Source: a virus. From it: a stretch of 64,000 bases of DNA. The notes under the pieces were generated by a model, which saw only the letters and a program-made list of their open reading frames with translations, searched no databases and was not told the origin of the DNA. Shown here one piece after another: positions 34,022 to 44,714 of the stretch (its first letter is position 1; every line of letters begins with the position of its first letter). Location of the stretch: positions 1 through 64,000 of the IMG/VR virus record IMGVR_UViG_3300023184_009676. One strand, written 5' to 3'. Position numbers and translations under genes: made by a program.

Positions 34022-35854
34022 ATGGCAAATTTTGTAGGTTTAATAACTGGCACACTAGGGTACGAAAAAAAGAAAGAATTTTTCGGCAACGCCCTTATGC
34101 TCAGGGAGGTTGATACATACAACTATGAAATTTATAGTACTGATTTTGCTACTCAAAGCGCAGATGTAATTCAAAACAAAATTCAACAGCAATTTTCAAG
34201 TGTTTACTCTGGAGATGTTAATGTCAAAGTATTTAATACCCAAAATACTTATCAATTTCCCAGCGATAGTTTAAGGGCTTCAAGATTTTCAGTAACAGTT
34301 GAAATTAAATTGCCATATGCCAATTTATCTAGCGACTTTACTGAATTAGCGGGAAATTATTATAAAGGTTTAGATTCAACATTTTTTACTAACTATGGTA
34401 AATATTTATTGGATTTTAAAGAAGATTTCACCTTTGCAACCAATGCAAATGGAAACAGAGAATTTGGACACAGTGTTTCTTTTGGATTGCAAACTGGTTG
34501 GGCAGGAAGCAATTCTCAAACAGGAAGAAAATCTTATGCACAGCAATTAGTTAGCGGTATTTTTAGTCAAGACAAAAATACCACATTTGGCATAGATACA
34601 ATGGTGGGTAATGTTCTTTATGTTGGGGACAGCGCGGTATTTAGAAATTATTATTCAGAGTCTTATGACTTAATGAAAAACTCTTATACTTTTTCAAGAA
34701 AAAGAGAGCAGTTACCAATTGATTCAACGAATTCAATTTATAACTTGAATTATTCAATTAACTTAAATACAGATGGAACCGTTGATGTTTCAGAAAAAGC
34801 TTCCACAATGGCAAAGATTAGCTTTGTTTCTGCAAAGACTGATTTTGAAAATTTTTATACTGGATCATATGGTCGTTGTAATATTATGTTTAATAAATTT
34901 TATAATTCAAACATTATGTTGCAAGATACGCAATATTCCACTTATGGAATAAATGCTATTTCTGGATTAATAAATTCTCCATTAAAATTAACAAGATTTT
35001 ATGATACAAACAGCTTGCAGTTAAATTATGATGTTACTTATACCAATAATCCAAACTATTCTGGCCCAGGAACAATACAGTCAGAAACACTTGAATTTAA
35101 TATTGATAAATATAATAGAGTTGAAGCGTCTCATGCTTTTGACTTTGTATCTAATAGGATTACGGGTAATGCCTCTACTTTTTCTAGTTTGATAAATTCT
35201 GCTATTTCTTCAACTGGGCCAACAGTAAGTGGGTATTATAGTTCAAATTTTTCTAATATCAACTCTATTTATCCAAAAATTAATTTGATTAAAAGCGCTG
35301 CAAGTTATCCTAATATTAAAACGAAAGCAATGGCAAAGTTTGAATATAGCAACAATCCAACTTATTTTGTCGCATATAATGGGGTAGTATTTAAGGTTTT
35401 AGATTATGATATCGAAAAGAAATCTCCCCCAGACATTATTAAAGAATACAAAATTGTTAATCGCCCTACAAAAAAGTCAATAATGACTTATGAATATCAA
35501 TCGGAAAGGGGCATGATATCAGTAAATGTAAAAGCTTCAATTGGCAAACAAAATAATCAATTTTATCCAAATAATGTTGGCAGTTTTTCACCATTAAATG
35601 ATGATTCGAATGGTAATAGTTTACCGCTATATCAATATTTAAATGCGGTTTATCAATACGCTGGGCAATTATTCATGACTCAATTTGGCGATCCAACCGT
35701 GGCTTTTAATTGGTTCATTGCTGATTCTAGTTATTCTTTTAGCTCCGAAGGAGAGCTGAATGTAAAAATAGATTATAATTATACATTAAAGAAAAGATCC
35801 GACGTTATACAAGCAAATCAAAGACCGACGACAGTGGCGCTCGGTGGTTATTAA
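34022..35854 (+). CDS. Tail structural protein (distal-tail position), 610 aa
   Basis: A beta-rich protein (starts MANFVGLITGTLGYEKKKEFFG) without signal peptide or enzyme motif. It includes the repeat-like elements SDFTELAGNYYKGLD, EFGHSVSFGLQTG and LNYSINLNTDGTVDVSE. The last type recurs in the next gene (SFTQNDDGTVNVNHKIS), so the two proteins share a domain and may form neighbouring rings at the tail end. It is the first gene after the tape measure, where siphophages encode the distal tail protein. It is longer than the usual 250-500 aa, so extra domains are likely. Confidence 0.55.
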   Translation: MANFVGLITGTLGYEKKKEFFGNALMLREVDTYNYEIYSTDFATQSADVIQNKIQQQFSSVYSGDVNVKVFNTQNTYQFPSDSLRASRFSVTVEIKLPYANLSSDFTELAGNYYKGLDSTFFTNYGKYLLDFKEDFTFATNANGNREFGHSVSFGLQTGWAGSNSQTGRKSYAQQLVSGIFSQDKNTTFGIDTMVGNVLYVGDSAVFRNYYSESYDLMKNSYTFSRKREQLPIDSTNSIYNLNYSINLNTDGTVDVSEKASTMAKISFVSAKTDFENFYTGSYGRCNIMFNKFYNSNIMLQDTQYSTYGINAISGLINSPLKLTRFYDTNSLQLNYDVTYTNNPNYSGPGTIQSETLEFNIDKYNRVEASHAFDFVSNRITGNASTFSSLINSAISSTGPTVSGYYSSNFSNINSIYPKINLIKSAASYPNIKTKAMAKFEYSNNPTYFVAYNGVVFKVLDYDIEKKSPPDIIKEYKIVNRPTKKSIMTYEYQSERGMISVNVKASIGKQNNQFYPNNVGSFSPLNDDSNGNSLPLYQYLNAVYQYAGQLFMTQFGDPTVAFNWFIADSSYSFSSEGELNVKIDYNYTLKKRSDVIQANQRPTTVALGGY

Positions 35855-35857
35855 TTT

Positions 35858-37522
35858 ATGACAAATAGCATAACAGTATCATATAATGGCACAGCACTAA
35901 GTCCCACGCCATTAATTAATTATTCAAAATCGCCAATTAATTTTGGTTATATCTATGGATACAATACAGATATAACTTTGGATGGTCTTTATTCTGGTAT
36001 ATCAACTACTGGGGCAGCAATATCTGCTTTGACAACCATATTCGCAAATCAATTTAAAACATTAAGCGTTGACACAGATACAACAGCAAATCTTTATAAA
36101 TGGGATAATGTAACCGTTGATTCTATATCAATTGAACCAAATCCTTATTACTCGGGTAGCTTTGTTAAATATTCTATTAAATTAAAATCTTATGATTTTC
36201 CCAGTGGAGTTATAGATCCTTCGAATGAATATTCTTTCACTCAAAATGATGATGGAACAGTAAATGTTAATCATAAAATTAGCGCTAGGGGCGTAAGAAA
36301 CAATGTTGGAGCGTTTGCAAATGCAATCGCTTTCGTAGGTCAGTTTACTGGAAAAGACCCTTATTCAAATTGCGCACCTTATTTTATTCCAAATGGAAGC
36401 GGGGTATTATTGAGTTCTTCAGAAAGTATAAATCGCGCAGAGGGCATATATAGCGTTAATGAAGTTTATAAATATATAACAGGAGATATAACAAGTCCTT
36501 ATTTTCATACCACCAATTTAAGTATTGATGATAGCATTGAGGCAGACTTTAGAAAAATAAATTACGAATTAAAAATACAAGGGTCGCCAATATCAAAAAA
36601 TTTAGAAAATGTTATTTCTACTTTGAATTATAATCTCCAATCAGACATTGGAGACGAATTTGGATTTGATGTTTCCAACTGGGTAAAGGATACTTATTCT
36701 GCCACAATTGACTCTGGATCCGCATCAATTGATATTAAAGTCGGTTATATCTCTGGCGCATCAATAAAAACTGGATTTTTTGATTATGATGTATCTTGGG
36801 ATAATGATAGGTTAACAAATACAGAAAATTGGAGAATAAATGGGGATTTTAGATGTTTTGGTCCATTAGAATATAAAAGAAATCAATTAGATAAATTTAA
36901 GACCGCCAATAATATAAATTTCTCGGGAAACGATGCTTACCGTCCTTATTTGTCGGGACTGATAACTTCTTCTCCAATTTTTTCAAGTTTGCATGATTCT
37001 TTTAAGAGGTTGTCTTATAATTCAAAAATTGTTGTGAATGAGAATCAGAAATTAGCTACATTAAGGCTATCTTTGGAATTAAATGCTTCTTATGAGCCCG
37101 CTGGAGTTTCTGAATTAAGATATTCTTTGGATGGCTCTCCTTCTAAATGGATATATGAATTACTTCCTTCCGCAAATATTGAAGGATCTTTTGTTGTTCA
37201 AGACTTGCAATTACAGACACAGCCAAAGCAAAAATTTACAATTTCGGCAAAAACATATGATAAAGCAGCCGCAGCATCTGCCATTTATGGATATATGAAT
37301 GGATTAACTTCAACATATGTAAATTCTGGCACGGACACCGATGTGGGGGCATTTTTAATTGATGAAAATTTACGCACGGGTGTTTATGATATTTCTTTGT
37401 CCAAAGAATTTTTAGGAAATGATAATGCCTCAATTTCTTCTACTTTGTTAAAATTGCAGGCAATTGGTACATATTCTGGAACTGTTGCAGTTCGTCCTGG
37501 AGGATATAATTTTGGTTATTAA
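35858..37522 (+). CDS. Tail structural protein related to its upstream neighbour, 554 aa
   Basis: A beta-rich protein (starts MTNSITVSYNGTALSPTPL) 3 bases after the previous stop. A QNDDGTVNVNHKISARG segment corresponds to NLNTDGTVDVSEKAS in the upstream protein, and both have further strands of the form VxVKxxYISG. It ends TVAVRPGGYNFGY. It probably forms part of the tail tip, perhaps a distal tail or adaptor ring. No catalytic residues, transmembrane segment or repeat array are seen. Confidence 0.5.
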   Translation: MTNSITVSYNGTALSPTPLINYSKSPINFGYIYGYNTDITLDGLYSGISTTGAAISALTTIFANQFKTLSVDTDTTANLYKWDNVTVDSISIEPNPYYSGSFVKYSIKLKSYDFPSGVIDPSNEYSFTQNDDGTVNVNHKISARGVRNNVGAFANAIAFVGQFTGKDPYSNCAPYFIPNGSGVLLSSSESINRAEGIYSVNEVYKYITGDITSPYFHTTNLSIDDSIEADFRKINYELKIQGSPISKNLENVISTLNYNLQSDIGDEFGFDVSNWVKDTYSATIDSGSASIDIKVGYISGASIKTGFFDYDVSWDNDRLTNTENWRINGDFRCFGPLEYKRNQLDKFKTANNINFSGNDAYRPYLSGLITSSPIFSSLHDSFKRLSYNSKIVVNENQKLATLRLSLELNASYEPAGVSELRYSLDGSPSKWIYELLPSANIEGSFVVQDLQLQTQPKQKFTISAKTYDKAAAASAIYGYMNGLTSTYVNSGTDTDVGAFLIDENLRTGVYDISLSKEFLGNDNASISSTLLKLQAIGTYSGTVAVRPGGYNFGY

Positions 37523-37530
37523 GTGTAATT
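37523..37530 (+). promoter_or_regulatory. GTGTAATT motif before the gene at 37553
   Basis: GTGTAATT begins directly after the previous stop codon, 22 bases before the ATG; AAAGGA lies between as ribosome binding site. Confidence 0.4.
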
Positions 37531-37552
37531 AATCATATTAGGACAAAGGAAA

Positions 37553-39346
37553 ATGAATACTAACTCTTTTTTAACTTGCTTAAATGCAGCAGGAGTAAAC
37601 ACAGGAATTTCTATTCTTGGTCTATATTCATTTTCTAGCGGCGTTCCTTCTTTGGTTTATAACCAAGTATATACAACCGGCGCTAATCTATTTAGTGGCT
37701 CTCCTTACGCCCCTTCTTTGCCATTAATTTTTGTCGGTACAGGTAATCAAACTAGTGGTATTTTTTCAAAAACACAACCTTATCAAATAGGTACAGGTAT
37801 ACCTAGTATTTTTTCCACAATTTTTTCCTTGAATTATAGCGGATGCTTAAATAATCAGAGTAATAATTATTTGCTTGCTTCAACGGTTTTCGATTATAAT
37901 AGTTCTACTTCTGGGGTATCATTAGGCATAACTCCTTCTAATAGACTTTTTTTTAACACTAAAAATTATTCATATACTTTATCACAAGAAATTGGTAGTG
38001 GTGATTTTGCTTATTTTAGTGTTCAAGACAATAGATTTGTAAATATTGGATTAATGAATTTGAGAGACAATTCATTTACTCAGAAATTTTATGATGCGGG
38101 GAGTGGGGCGCTAGATTCTTCTCAATTGTTTATTGGAGGAATGAAAAATTATCCACCTAATTTCACCGGATATTCTGGAGTTATAAAAGATATATATTTA
38201 TTTAGCGGCAATTTGTCAAATCAATTCATAAGTAATTGTGTTGATTGCTCTTTTGCTACTGGTTCATCTTATTCTTCCTCAACATCTGGATATAGCTCCG
38301 CAAAAATAACTGGATCTTATTGGACGGGTATTTATGAAACTGGCATAACAGGTTATAAAACCGTTTCTACTTCATATGTAAAACAAGATGGAACTTCTGG
38401 AAGCCTTTATGTTAGTTCTGGGCTAACGGGAAATATTTTATCTTATTATGGTCTTACTCCTCAAATTCAAAACGTCCAGTATACCCTTACTGGTACTGGA
38501 ATTTCAATTCAATATGATACAGGTACAAGAGCAAGCTACTCCGCCTTTGATTTATATATTCAGCAAGGGCTTGTTTCTGGGGACGTCGTAGAAGTTTATA
38601 CTTATCCCGTAAATAACTCTAATATTGAATTATCTATCTTTAATAATTTTTATCCAATTGTGAGTGGGGAAGCACAGATATATGGCAATGGTCTTGCGGA
38701 AACTTCTGGAGTAGATTATACCGTTGCCTTTAACAATTTAATTAGTGGTTTTGATAACAATGATATTCTTCTGTATGACATTTATCCTGTAACTTTCACA
38801 ATGCCTTATCAAAGCGGGTATGTTTCTACTGGCGCTTCTGGCGCTGGATATATTTCAATTACTGGTATAAGTGGTATAAATTTGGCTTCGGGATTTAACT
38901 ATGATTTTTACCTAAATGGTCAAAAAATGATTAGTGGCTTAAATTATACTTCTAGTGGGTCTACATTAAGGGTTTCTGGCAATGATTTATCCGACATTAA
39001 TGACCCATATCAAGACTATCTTGAGGCTAAATTTATACCTATTTATTCTGGTTTTTTAAGAAATCTTTATCAAATATCTGGAAATCAATACTATATTAGC
39101 GGAATTTTAGGTTTTAATCAACAAATTTGGGTTAATGGCCTTAGACAAAGCCTTAATATTGATTATTATAAAAATAGTAGATGTAGATTTTGTTCTGGTG
39201 ATTTTAATGACCCTAATTATTCATTTAATTTATATAATAGTATAACTAATTTAGTTAATCTTTCACCAATTTATCCAGGTAGTGTGGTCCTAGGATTTGA
39301 TGGATTACCTATATTAGACATTAACGGGGAAATAATTTATTTTTAA
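37553..39346 (+). CDS. Tail-tip protein with possible N-terminal LamG-like domain, 597 aa
   Basis: The first ~230 residues have lectin-like order (FVGTGNQTSGIFSK, STVFDYNSSTSGVSLG, then LFIGGMKNYPPNFTGYSGVIKDIYLFSG). The last phrase is typical of the closing strands of LamG domains. The rest is beta-rich, with NGQKMISGLNYTSSGSTLRVSG and IWVNGLRQSLNIDYYKNSR, which look like repeated small domains of the type found in carbohydrate-binding tail proteins. A good ribosome binding site and its own promoter-like motif precede it. It probably lies at the tail tip. Confidence 0.5.
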   Translation: MNTNSFLTCLNAAGVNTGISILGLYSFSSGVPSLVYNQVYTTGANLFSGSPYAPSLPLIFVGTGNQTSGIFSKTQPYQIGTGIPSIFSTIFSLNYSGCLNNQSNNYLLASTVFDYNSSTSGVSLGITPSNRLFFNTKNYSYTLSQEIGSGDFAYFSVQDNRFVNIGLMNLRDNSFTQKFYDAGSGALDSSQLFIGGMKNYPPNFTGYSGVIKDIYLFSGNLSNQFISNCVDCSFATGSSYSSSTSGYSSAKITGSYWTGIYETGITGYKTVSTSYVKQDGTSGSLYVSSGLTGNILSYYGLTPQIQNVQYTLTGTGISIQYDTGTRASYSAFDLYIQQGLVSGDVVEVYTYPVNNSNIELSIFNNFYPIVSGEAQIYGNGLAETSGVDYTVAFNNLISGFDNNDILLYDIYPVTFTMPYQSGYVSTGASGAGYISITGISGINLASGFNYDFYLNGQKMISGLNYTSSGSTLRVSGNDLSDINDPYQDYLEAKFIPIYSGFLRNLYQISGNQYYISGILGFNQQIWVNGLRQSLNIDYYKNSRCRFCSGDFNDPNYSFNLYNSITNLVNLSPIYPGSVVLGFDGLPILDINGEIIYF

Positions 39347-39352
39347 TAATAT

Positions 39353-42300
39353 ATGATTCAAGTTTTACAAGGAGTAAAGGTTACGCCAAAAGGTGCAAAA
39401 AATCGTTTTTTGAGTGACGCCAAATGGAAGCAGCAATCATATGCTTTCGGGGGATGGATTTATGATGTATCTACTGAATTAAATTTCAGCACAAGTCCCA
39501 CGGAAATTCAAATGCATGTTGCTTTGGAAACGTCTTCATTTTCTCAGTCCGTTGCCCTTTTTGATATTAATCAGGGGGATTTAAATTGTAGCGCTGATAT
39601 AGGTGGGGCATCAAACGAAAGGACTTTTGATATAGATTTAGATGGGCTTGTTTTCTCTGACTTTCTTTTGTATTCTTATGATATTTCAATAGAAGCCGGC
39701 CAGAAAATTCTTCATATTGTTTTCAAAGACCATTCTCTTGTTCTTGATAAAATTTACGTGGGATTATTTAGAAAAGAAGGTTTTACTTTTCCTCATTTTG
39801 CCAGCTCACTTATTCAAATGCCAATGAGATGTCAGACTTGTCAATATGACGGCAGCGTCGTAAGTGGTACAGGCGTGGTTTCCAGAGATATTGGTTATGC
39901 GTCTTACGCTGGTATGAATGGAAAAGTTTACGATGGATTTTCAAATGTTTATTATGGAGATGGAAACGTTTATGATTCTTGGGATAAATTGATTAAATTT
40001 TCAAATAACAAAGGCGCATCTCCTGGAACTTTTGGTACGTTTGATTTAAATGGCGGATATTTAATTCTTGGCTCTGAAAGCGCAACAACAGAAAGATGCA
40101 ATAGTTCTCCTGATGTTACTTATAGTTTCATTGAATTACTTTCATCTCTAAGAAGCAACGGCTTATCTTTTAAAGGAGCTTTTCCAATTGGTTATATAGA
40201 TTCAGATTCATTATATAGAAAAAATTACAATGGTCCACTAAGAAATGTTTTGGAAAATTGGTGCTCTGATTTGGGTTATACATTTTATTGTAGTGGTAAA
40301 ACATTTATTGGCGTCAATTTAAAGAATCCTATTGATATCAGTAAATTAACTGGAATAGCTGATCCCACAAGTGAACTTGGTCAAGGATTCCAGATTAATT
40401 ATGGTGGTAATACAAATGGTACAGCTATTCTTTCTATGAATAGCAAGGTTTCTCTTGATGGAACATTTAAGCAGTCTGTGGTTGTAGAAAATGACTATCC
40501 TATTCAAGAAAAACAAACGAGCAAAAATGTTAAAAAATATATTGGCATAACTCCGATGCATCCCATTTCTTTAAACGAAATAAATCAGGCCCAGATCAGT
40601 GATATCAATGTATATGGCACGCCTTTCTATAGAAGTGCTTATGATACAGATTGTTTTGATAAAGTATTCACTGCTGGTGGCCCTGCTACTGTAGAAAATT
40701 CTGCTTGGTATCTTAATTTTGCCAGATTAGATGGTAGAAGCTATGGTGATGTTGACGCGGCAATTGCGCTAACAAATTATAATTCTTCTTTAAGGGATAT
40801 GTTTGTTGCTCAAAGAGCTTTGCGTAATGTAAGCTATGGCGCAAACACCATATTAAGATATCAAAATGGGCAGCCTGTTACTGATGCAAATGGCGTCACA
40901 TTGTATGATTCTTTAGCTAATCCATATTGCGTTGCAAATTTTAATGCCCTTGGAATGTTCCCAGTTTTAGAAATAACTGATCAACAATTCAAAACAGATA
41001 TTTTATCAGATAACATTACTAATGCAGAAAAAGATGGTTTATCTAATTTGAATATTGATCAACAATATTACAGAGTTTTCTTGGGTTATTATTTTTCTGA
41101 TTATAAAGAAGATATAATAAACTGGGAAAAAGCCGCCGCAGACTCAATGTATAAATATGGCGCAGTCACACGCGGAACACTAACAACTTTTCCATTTGTG
41201 TCTGGAAATCTTTTGGAAGATATTTCTCCAACGGCTGGATTTTATGGTCAAAATGGCCTAGTTTATACAAGACTAGAAAACTCTTTTGATCCATCAACAG
41301 ACAGATATCAAGACGTTAAGACTTTTCCAAATCCAGATGTTTTTGTTGGTTCTGGATATGTAAAATCCCTTTCTCAAGGAACTTATTACAGAAATAATTC
41401 TACTTATACTTCATTTATTCCTCCTGGTTATAGCGATTATCCTGGAAGAGTTCCGACGGGCCTATGGATTGCATCATTAGATAATCCCTGGGGAACAACT
41501 CAGGAAGATTTCAATAGACAGTTAACGATGCAATTAACTGATGTCTGCGCGCAAAATTATAGTATCAGTCAAAGCGCACAAGAGCAACTAACTCAAACAG
41601 ACAGACAAAATCAAGATTGGAGATTAGAAGATTTTCTTCCTATCGCTAATCCAGATTTAGAAAAGGTGGATGATTTAATTAGAACACTTGTTTATGATGG
41701 ATATAATATAGATACCTTTCCAGACGAAGTTGTAACAACTTATGTTGATATTCACCGCATCCAAAAGAAGCATTGTAAAAAACTTCACATCTTAATCATT
41801 CCAGATACCATTACTCATCCGAATATCTATGCACAATTTAATTCAAGGCCAATTAATAAAATTAATCAAGCCGCATTAAAGGCTTACAAACAGAGACTCT
41901 ACGAGACTGACTTGAAAAAATTCACGACAGAGACTCCGAGTATTTGCAGCTTAAGTCTCCTTGACGAGATGTGTAGAAATTTATTAACTGGCGCGCAGGG
42001 ATCAAATTATACCCTTCAAGGATTTAATTTTCCATCTACCCAGGCAAATGGTTGCATTTTGTTAGAAGATAAAAATAAACCATTCTTTTATGGATTTCAA
42101 AATGATACACTATATCGTCCAAATTCAAGGAGCCTAGATATTTATATTCAGAAAAATCCAAATAAAAATTATTCTATGCCAACTGATGTTAATGGAGATA
42201 TTTATTTCTCTGATTTAGATGGGACTGTCGTTTTGCAAGATGGGTCATTAAACACATCAATTGTTTATCCCGTGCAACCAAATTCACAACAAAATGTCTC

Positions 42301-42832
42301 ATATGGATATGGTTCTCAGGCAAATTATTCTGGAGTACTATCTACTAATATATTAGAAGAATATCGCATTCCAAAGATAACAAACATCTATGGTTCTCCA
42401 GTAAATACCACTGGAAATAATACAATTAAACAAAAAATGATCCATACTCCAGTTGATGATACATTACAGCCTCAATTGGATCCAAATTCAAATAAAGCTA
42501 CTACATATATTACCGTCATTTCTGGCGGAGGATACTCTAACATAGTTACTACTCCGCAACAATATTATAATTTAATTTCAGGTATTAATAATTACAATCT
42601 TGATGTTCCAACAAAAACAATTGATTTGAGCTTGGCTGGTTCTCCAAGATTTTTCCCATCTGGATTTTTGCCTTATTTAACTCCTTCCAATGGTTTAATA
42701 AGTATAAAATTAAGTGTGGGAGAAAATGGTGTAAAAACTGATATGACTTTTTCTGATAGGCCAAAACAGTTGCCAACCGAGGAAGCAATATTGAACAAGA
42801 TTGGACCAAGGATAAAAGGAATCTATAACTAA
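39353..42832 (+). CDS. Tail-tip / baseplate-hub-like protein, 1,159 aa
   Basis: The largest protein of the tail-tip block (starts MIQVLQGVKVTPKGAKN). A Cys pair lies in PMRCQTCQYDGSVVSG, and the segment LRNVLENWCSDLGYTFYCSGK is of the type seen in tail-hub proteins (gp27/tail-tip attachment). A long mixed body follows, with a basic helix-rich part near residues 795-880 (VDIHRIQKKHCKKLHILII). The position and size match the tail-tip protein to which the fibres attach. It shares the TAATG stop/start with the next gene. The hub assignment is by pattern and context only. Confidence 0.5.
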   Translation: MIQVLQGVKVTPKGAKNRFLSDAKWKQQSYAFGGWIYDVSTELNFSTSPTEIQMHVALETSSFSQSVALFDINQGDLNCSADIGGASNERTFDIDLDGLVFSDFLLYSYDISIEAGQKILHIVFKDHSLVLDKIYVGLFRKEGFTFPHFASSLIQMPMRCQTCQYDGSVVSGTGVVSRDIGYASYAGMNGKVYDGFSNVYYGDGNVYDSWDKLIKFSNNKGASPGTFGTFDLNGGYLILGSESATTERCNSSPDVTYSFIELLSSLRSNGLSFKGAFPIGYIDSDSLYRKNYNGPLRNVLENWCSDLGYTFYCSGKTFIGVNLKNPIDISKLTGIADPTSELGQGFQINYGGNTNGTAILSMNSKVSLDGTFKQSVVVENDYPIQEKQTSKNVKKYIGITPMHPISLNEINQAQISDINVYGTPFYRSAYDTDCFDKVFTAGGPATVENSAWYLNFARLDGRSYGDVDAAIALTNYNSSLRDMFVAQRALRNVSYGANTILRYQNGQPVTDANGVTLYDSLANPYCVANFNALGMFPVLEITDQQFKTDILSDNITNAEKDGLSNLNIDQQYYRVFLGYYFSDYKEDIINWEKAAADSMYKYGAVTRGTLTTFPFVSGNLLEDISPTAGFYGQNGLVYTRLENSFDPSTDRYQDVKTFPNPDVFVGSGYVKSLSQGTYYRNNSTYTSFIPPGYSDYPGRVPTGLWIASLDNPWGTTQEDFNRQLTMQLTDVCAQNYSISQSAQEQLTQTDRQNQDWRLEDFLPIANPDLEKVDDLIRTLVYDGYNIDTFPDEVVTTYVDIHRIQKKHCKKLHILIIPDTITHPNIYAQFNSRPINKINQAALKAYKQRLYETDLKKFTTETPSICSLSLLDEMCRNLLTGAQGSNYTLQGFNFPSTQANGCILLEDKNKPFFYGFQNDTLYRPNSRSLDIYIQKNPNKNYSMPTDVNGDIYFSDLDGTVVLQDGSLNTSIVYPVQPNSQQNVSYGYGSQANYSGVLSTNILEEYRIPKITNIYGSPVNTTGNNTIKQKMIHTPVDDTLQPQLDPNSNKATTYITVISGGGYSNIVTTPQQYYNLISGINNYNLDVPTKTIDLSLAGSPRFFPSGFLPYLTPSNGLISIKLSVGENGVKTDMTFSDRPKQLPTEEAILNKIGPRIKGIYN

Positions 42833-44709
42833 TGACACTCACTGGTATAAATTATCTTTATTTGCCACAAGTTAGCGGATTTTATTTTGACTTGTCTAAT
42901 ATAACTTTGTCGGATTTTAATAATCCTGTAACATTCTCTTTTATTGATAAGAGCTCGAACTCCTTTTCTTTTCAATTTCTGAGCGGATATGTCTACGATA
43001 ATTCTGGAAAAATTATTTCCTCTTGTAATTTATCGGATTATCAAGCTATAAATGGTTATATTGGTAATAATATCTTGAATTATCAGATAAATGGTATTTT
43101 TAATAAAATTCCCCTTCCTTTTAATAATTTAAATATATTGTATATATCATCTAGTTCAACTACAGTAAATTGTGATGTTTCTATAAACTCAAATCCTATA
43201 AATTATTCTGTATCTTTCCCAAATACATATAATGTTAGTGGGCAATTAGTTGGCATCATAAATTCTGATACAAATTTTACCGTTTATAATCCGAATTTGT
43301 TATTCTACAATAACTCTTTTCAATTATTGACTCCTCCATCGAGTGTTTTTACAATTAATTCTGGCTCTAATAGTTTTCCGCTTCAAGACGTTGATCCTGT
43401 TAGCGTGAGCTATTTAAATACATTTTCATTGGGTCTAACCTCTTCTTTTGGAGATATTGGTGGAAAATTTTCCTCTAATCGACAAGTTTATGCAACGAAT
43501 TTATTAACATTGTCTGATTATGATTCAAATGTTTATTATCAAGATTCTTTATTTAATGGAAGTTGGAGTGGAAATTCATTTTCTTATAGCGATAATCCTT
43601 TGAACTATAATCTTTCTTTTAATACTATTTATGGGGATATTTTTGGAGATAGCTTGCCATCAATTGTTTCTATTAAATATGAATCGTTGTATCCAATTGA
43701 TAATTCTGGATACGCTTCTTCTTATGTGACTGGTTTTAATTTAACAAATAGCGGATTATATTCTGGCTCTGCCCCAAGTGCATCATTCACTAATTATTAT
43801 TATGTTACTGGGTTAGAAAAGGCTAACGAGAGCTTTTTATTTAGCTCTGGATGCTCGAATCAAATTTTAACCACTTTTTCTGGAGGGTCGCCAAGTGGCA
43901 ACGCTAGTGGGTATTTGAATCTCGTAAATGTTTACTTGAGTGGCATATATGGCTCTGGTGTTAAAAATTATAAAGCTGTCACCAATTATTCTGCTTTAAA
44001 TAGCGGATCTGGTTATAAATTTTCTCCAAGTATTATCTTGGCAACAGGAGGTTCTTGCTACAGTTTACCAGATTATTCTGGGATAGAACTTGGTCAATTT
44101 AAAAAAATTAGTGGATCTGGCTCTTTGCTTTCTCAAGCTGGGGGCCTCTATGGAGAAGTTTTAACAAGTCAAATAACTGGTTCTGGAGGAGTAGTAACAG
44201 GATATAGAGTTACAGGATTAAACCTCACAAACATAGGATATGGATATGGGTCCAGCTATCCACCCACTGTATCCTTTATAAGGAGTACTGGGGATCCTTT
44301 GACTAGTAACGCTTCTGGAACTTTATCCTATAAATCCACTGGATTATATAATTTTACTGGATTTTGGACCACAACCGTTGGATCTTCTACTTTGCCAATT
44401 TATTCCGCAGGGGGGAAAAATTATTATTCCGGAAATTTTCAATTGGGTCAATTTCAAAATTATATAAATTTAGGCGTGGCAGTTTCTGGATTAGATAATA
44501 CTTCTCCTGTGACTGGTCTTTTGACTGTATATTTATCTGATGGCTTTACTGGAGTATCCGCCCAAAGATTAATATTTCAATCTAGATCTTTTAATTCTTA
44601 TACTGGTGCGCTTTTACCAAATCCATCTTTAATAAGTTATACTCCTCCGCCTGATTTAAGTGGGGTCTTCCAACAAAATCAACTCCAGTCTCAGACAATT
44701 TATTTTTAA
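42832..44709 (+). CDS. Beta-rich tail-tip structural protein, 625 aa
   Basis: Very rich in Ser, Asn, Tyr and Gly, with almost no charged residues in long stretches (for example ITLSDFNNPVTFSFIDK and SYVTGFNLTNSGLYSGSAPS). Repeated YxxGSGxxxxP-type strands, such as GYKFSPSIILATGG and GYGYGSSYPPTVSFI, suggest tandem beta domains of the kind annotated as fibre or adhesin repeats. It overlaps the stop of the previous gene by one base and ends 5 bases before the next, in a tightly packed operon. Confidence 0.5.
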   Translation: MTLTGINYLYLPQVSGFYFDLSNITLSDFNNPVTFSFIDKSSNSFSFQFLSGYVYDNSGKIISSCNLSDYQAINGYIGNNILNYQINGIFNKIPLPFNNLNILYISSSSTTVNCDVSINSNPINYSVSFPNTYNVSGQLVGIINSDTNFTVYNPNLLFYNNSFQLLTPPSSVFTINSGSNSFPLQDVDPVSVSYLNTFSLGLTSSFGDIGGKFSSNRQVYATNLLTLSDYDSNVYYQDSLFNGSWSGNSFSYSDNPLNYNLSFNTIYGDIFGDSLPSIVSIKYESLYPIDNSGYASSYVTGFNLTNSGLYSGSAPSASFTNYYYVTGLEKANESFLFSSGCSNQILTTFSGGSPSGNASGYLNLVNVYLSGIYGSGVKNYKAVTNYSALNSGSGYKFSPSIILATGGSCYSLPDYSGIELGQFKKISGSGSLLSQAGGLYGEVLTSQITGSGGVVTGYRVTGLNLTNIGYGYGSSYPPTVSFIRSTGDPLTSNASGTLSYKSTGLYNFTGFWTTTVGSSTLPIYSAGGKNYYSGNFQLGQFQNYINLGVAVSGLDNTSPVTGLLTVYLSDGFTGVSAQRLIFQSRSFNSYTGALLPNPSLISYTPPPDLSGVFQQNQLQSQTIYF

Positions 44710-44714
44710 AACCT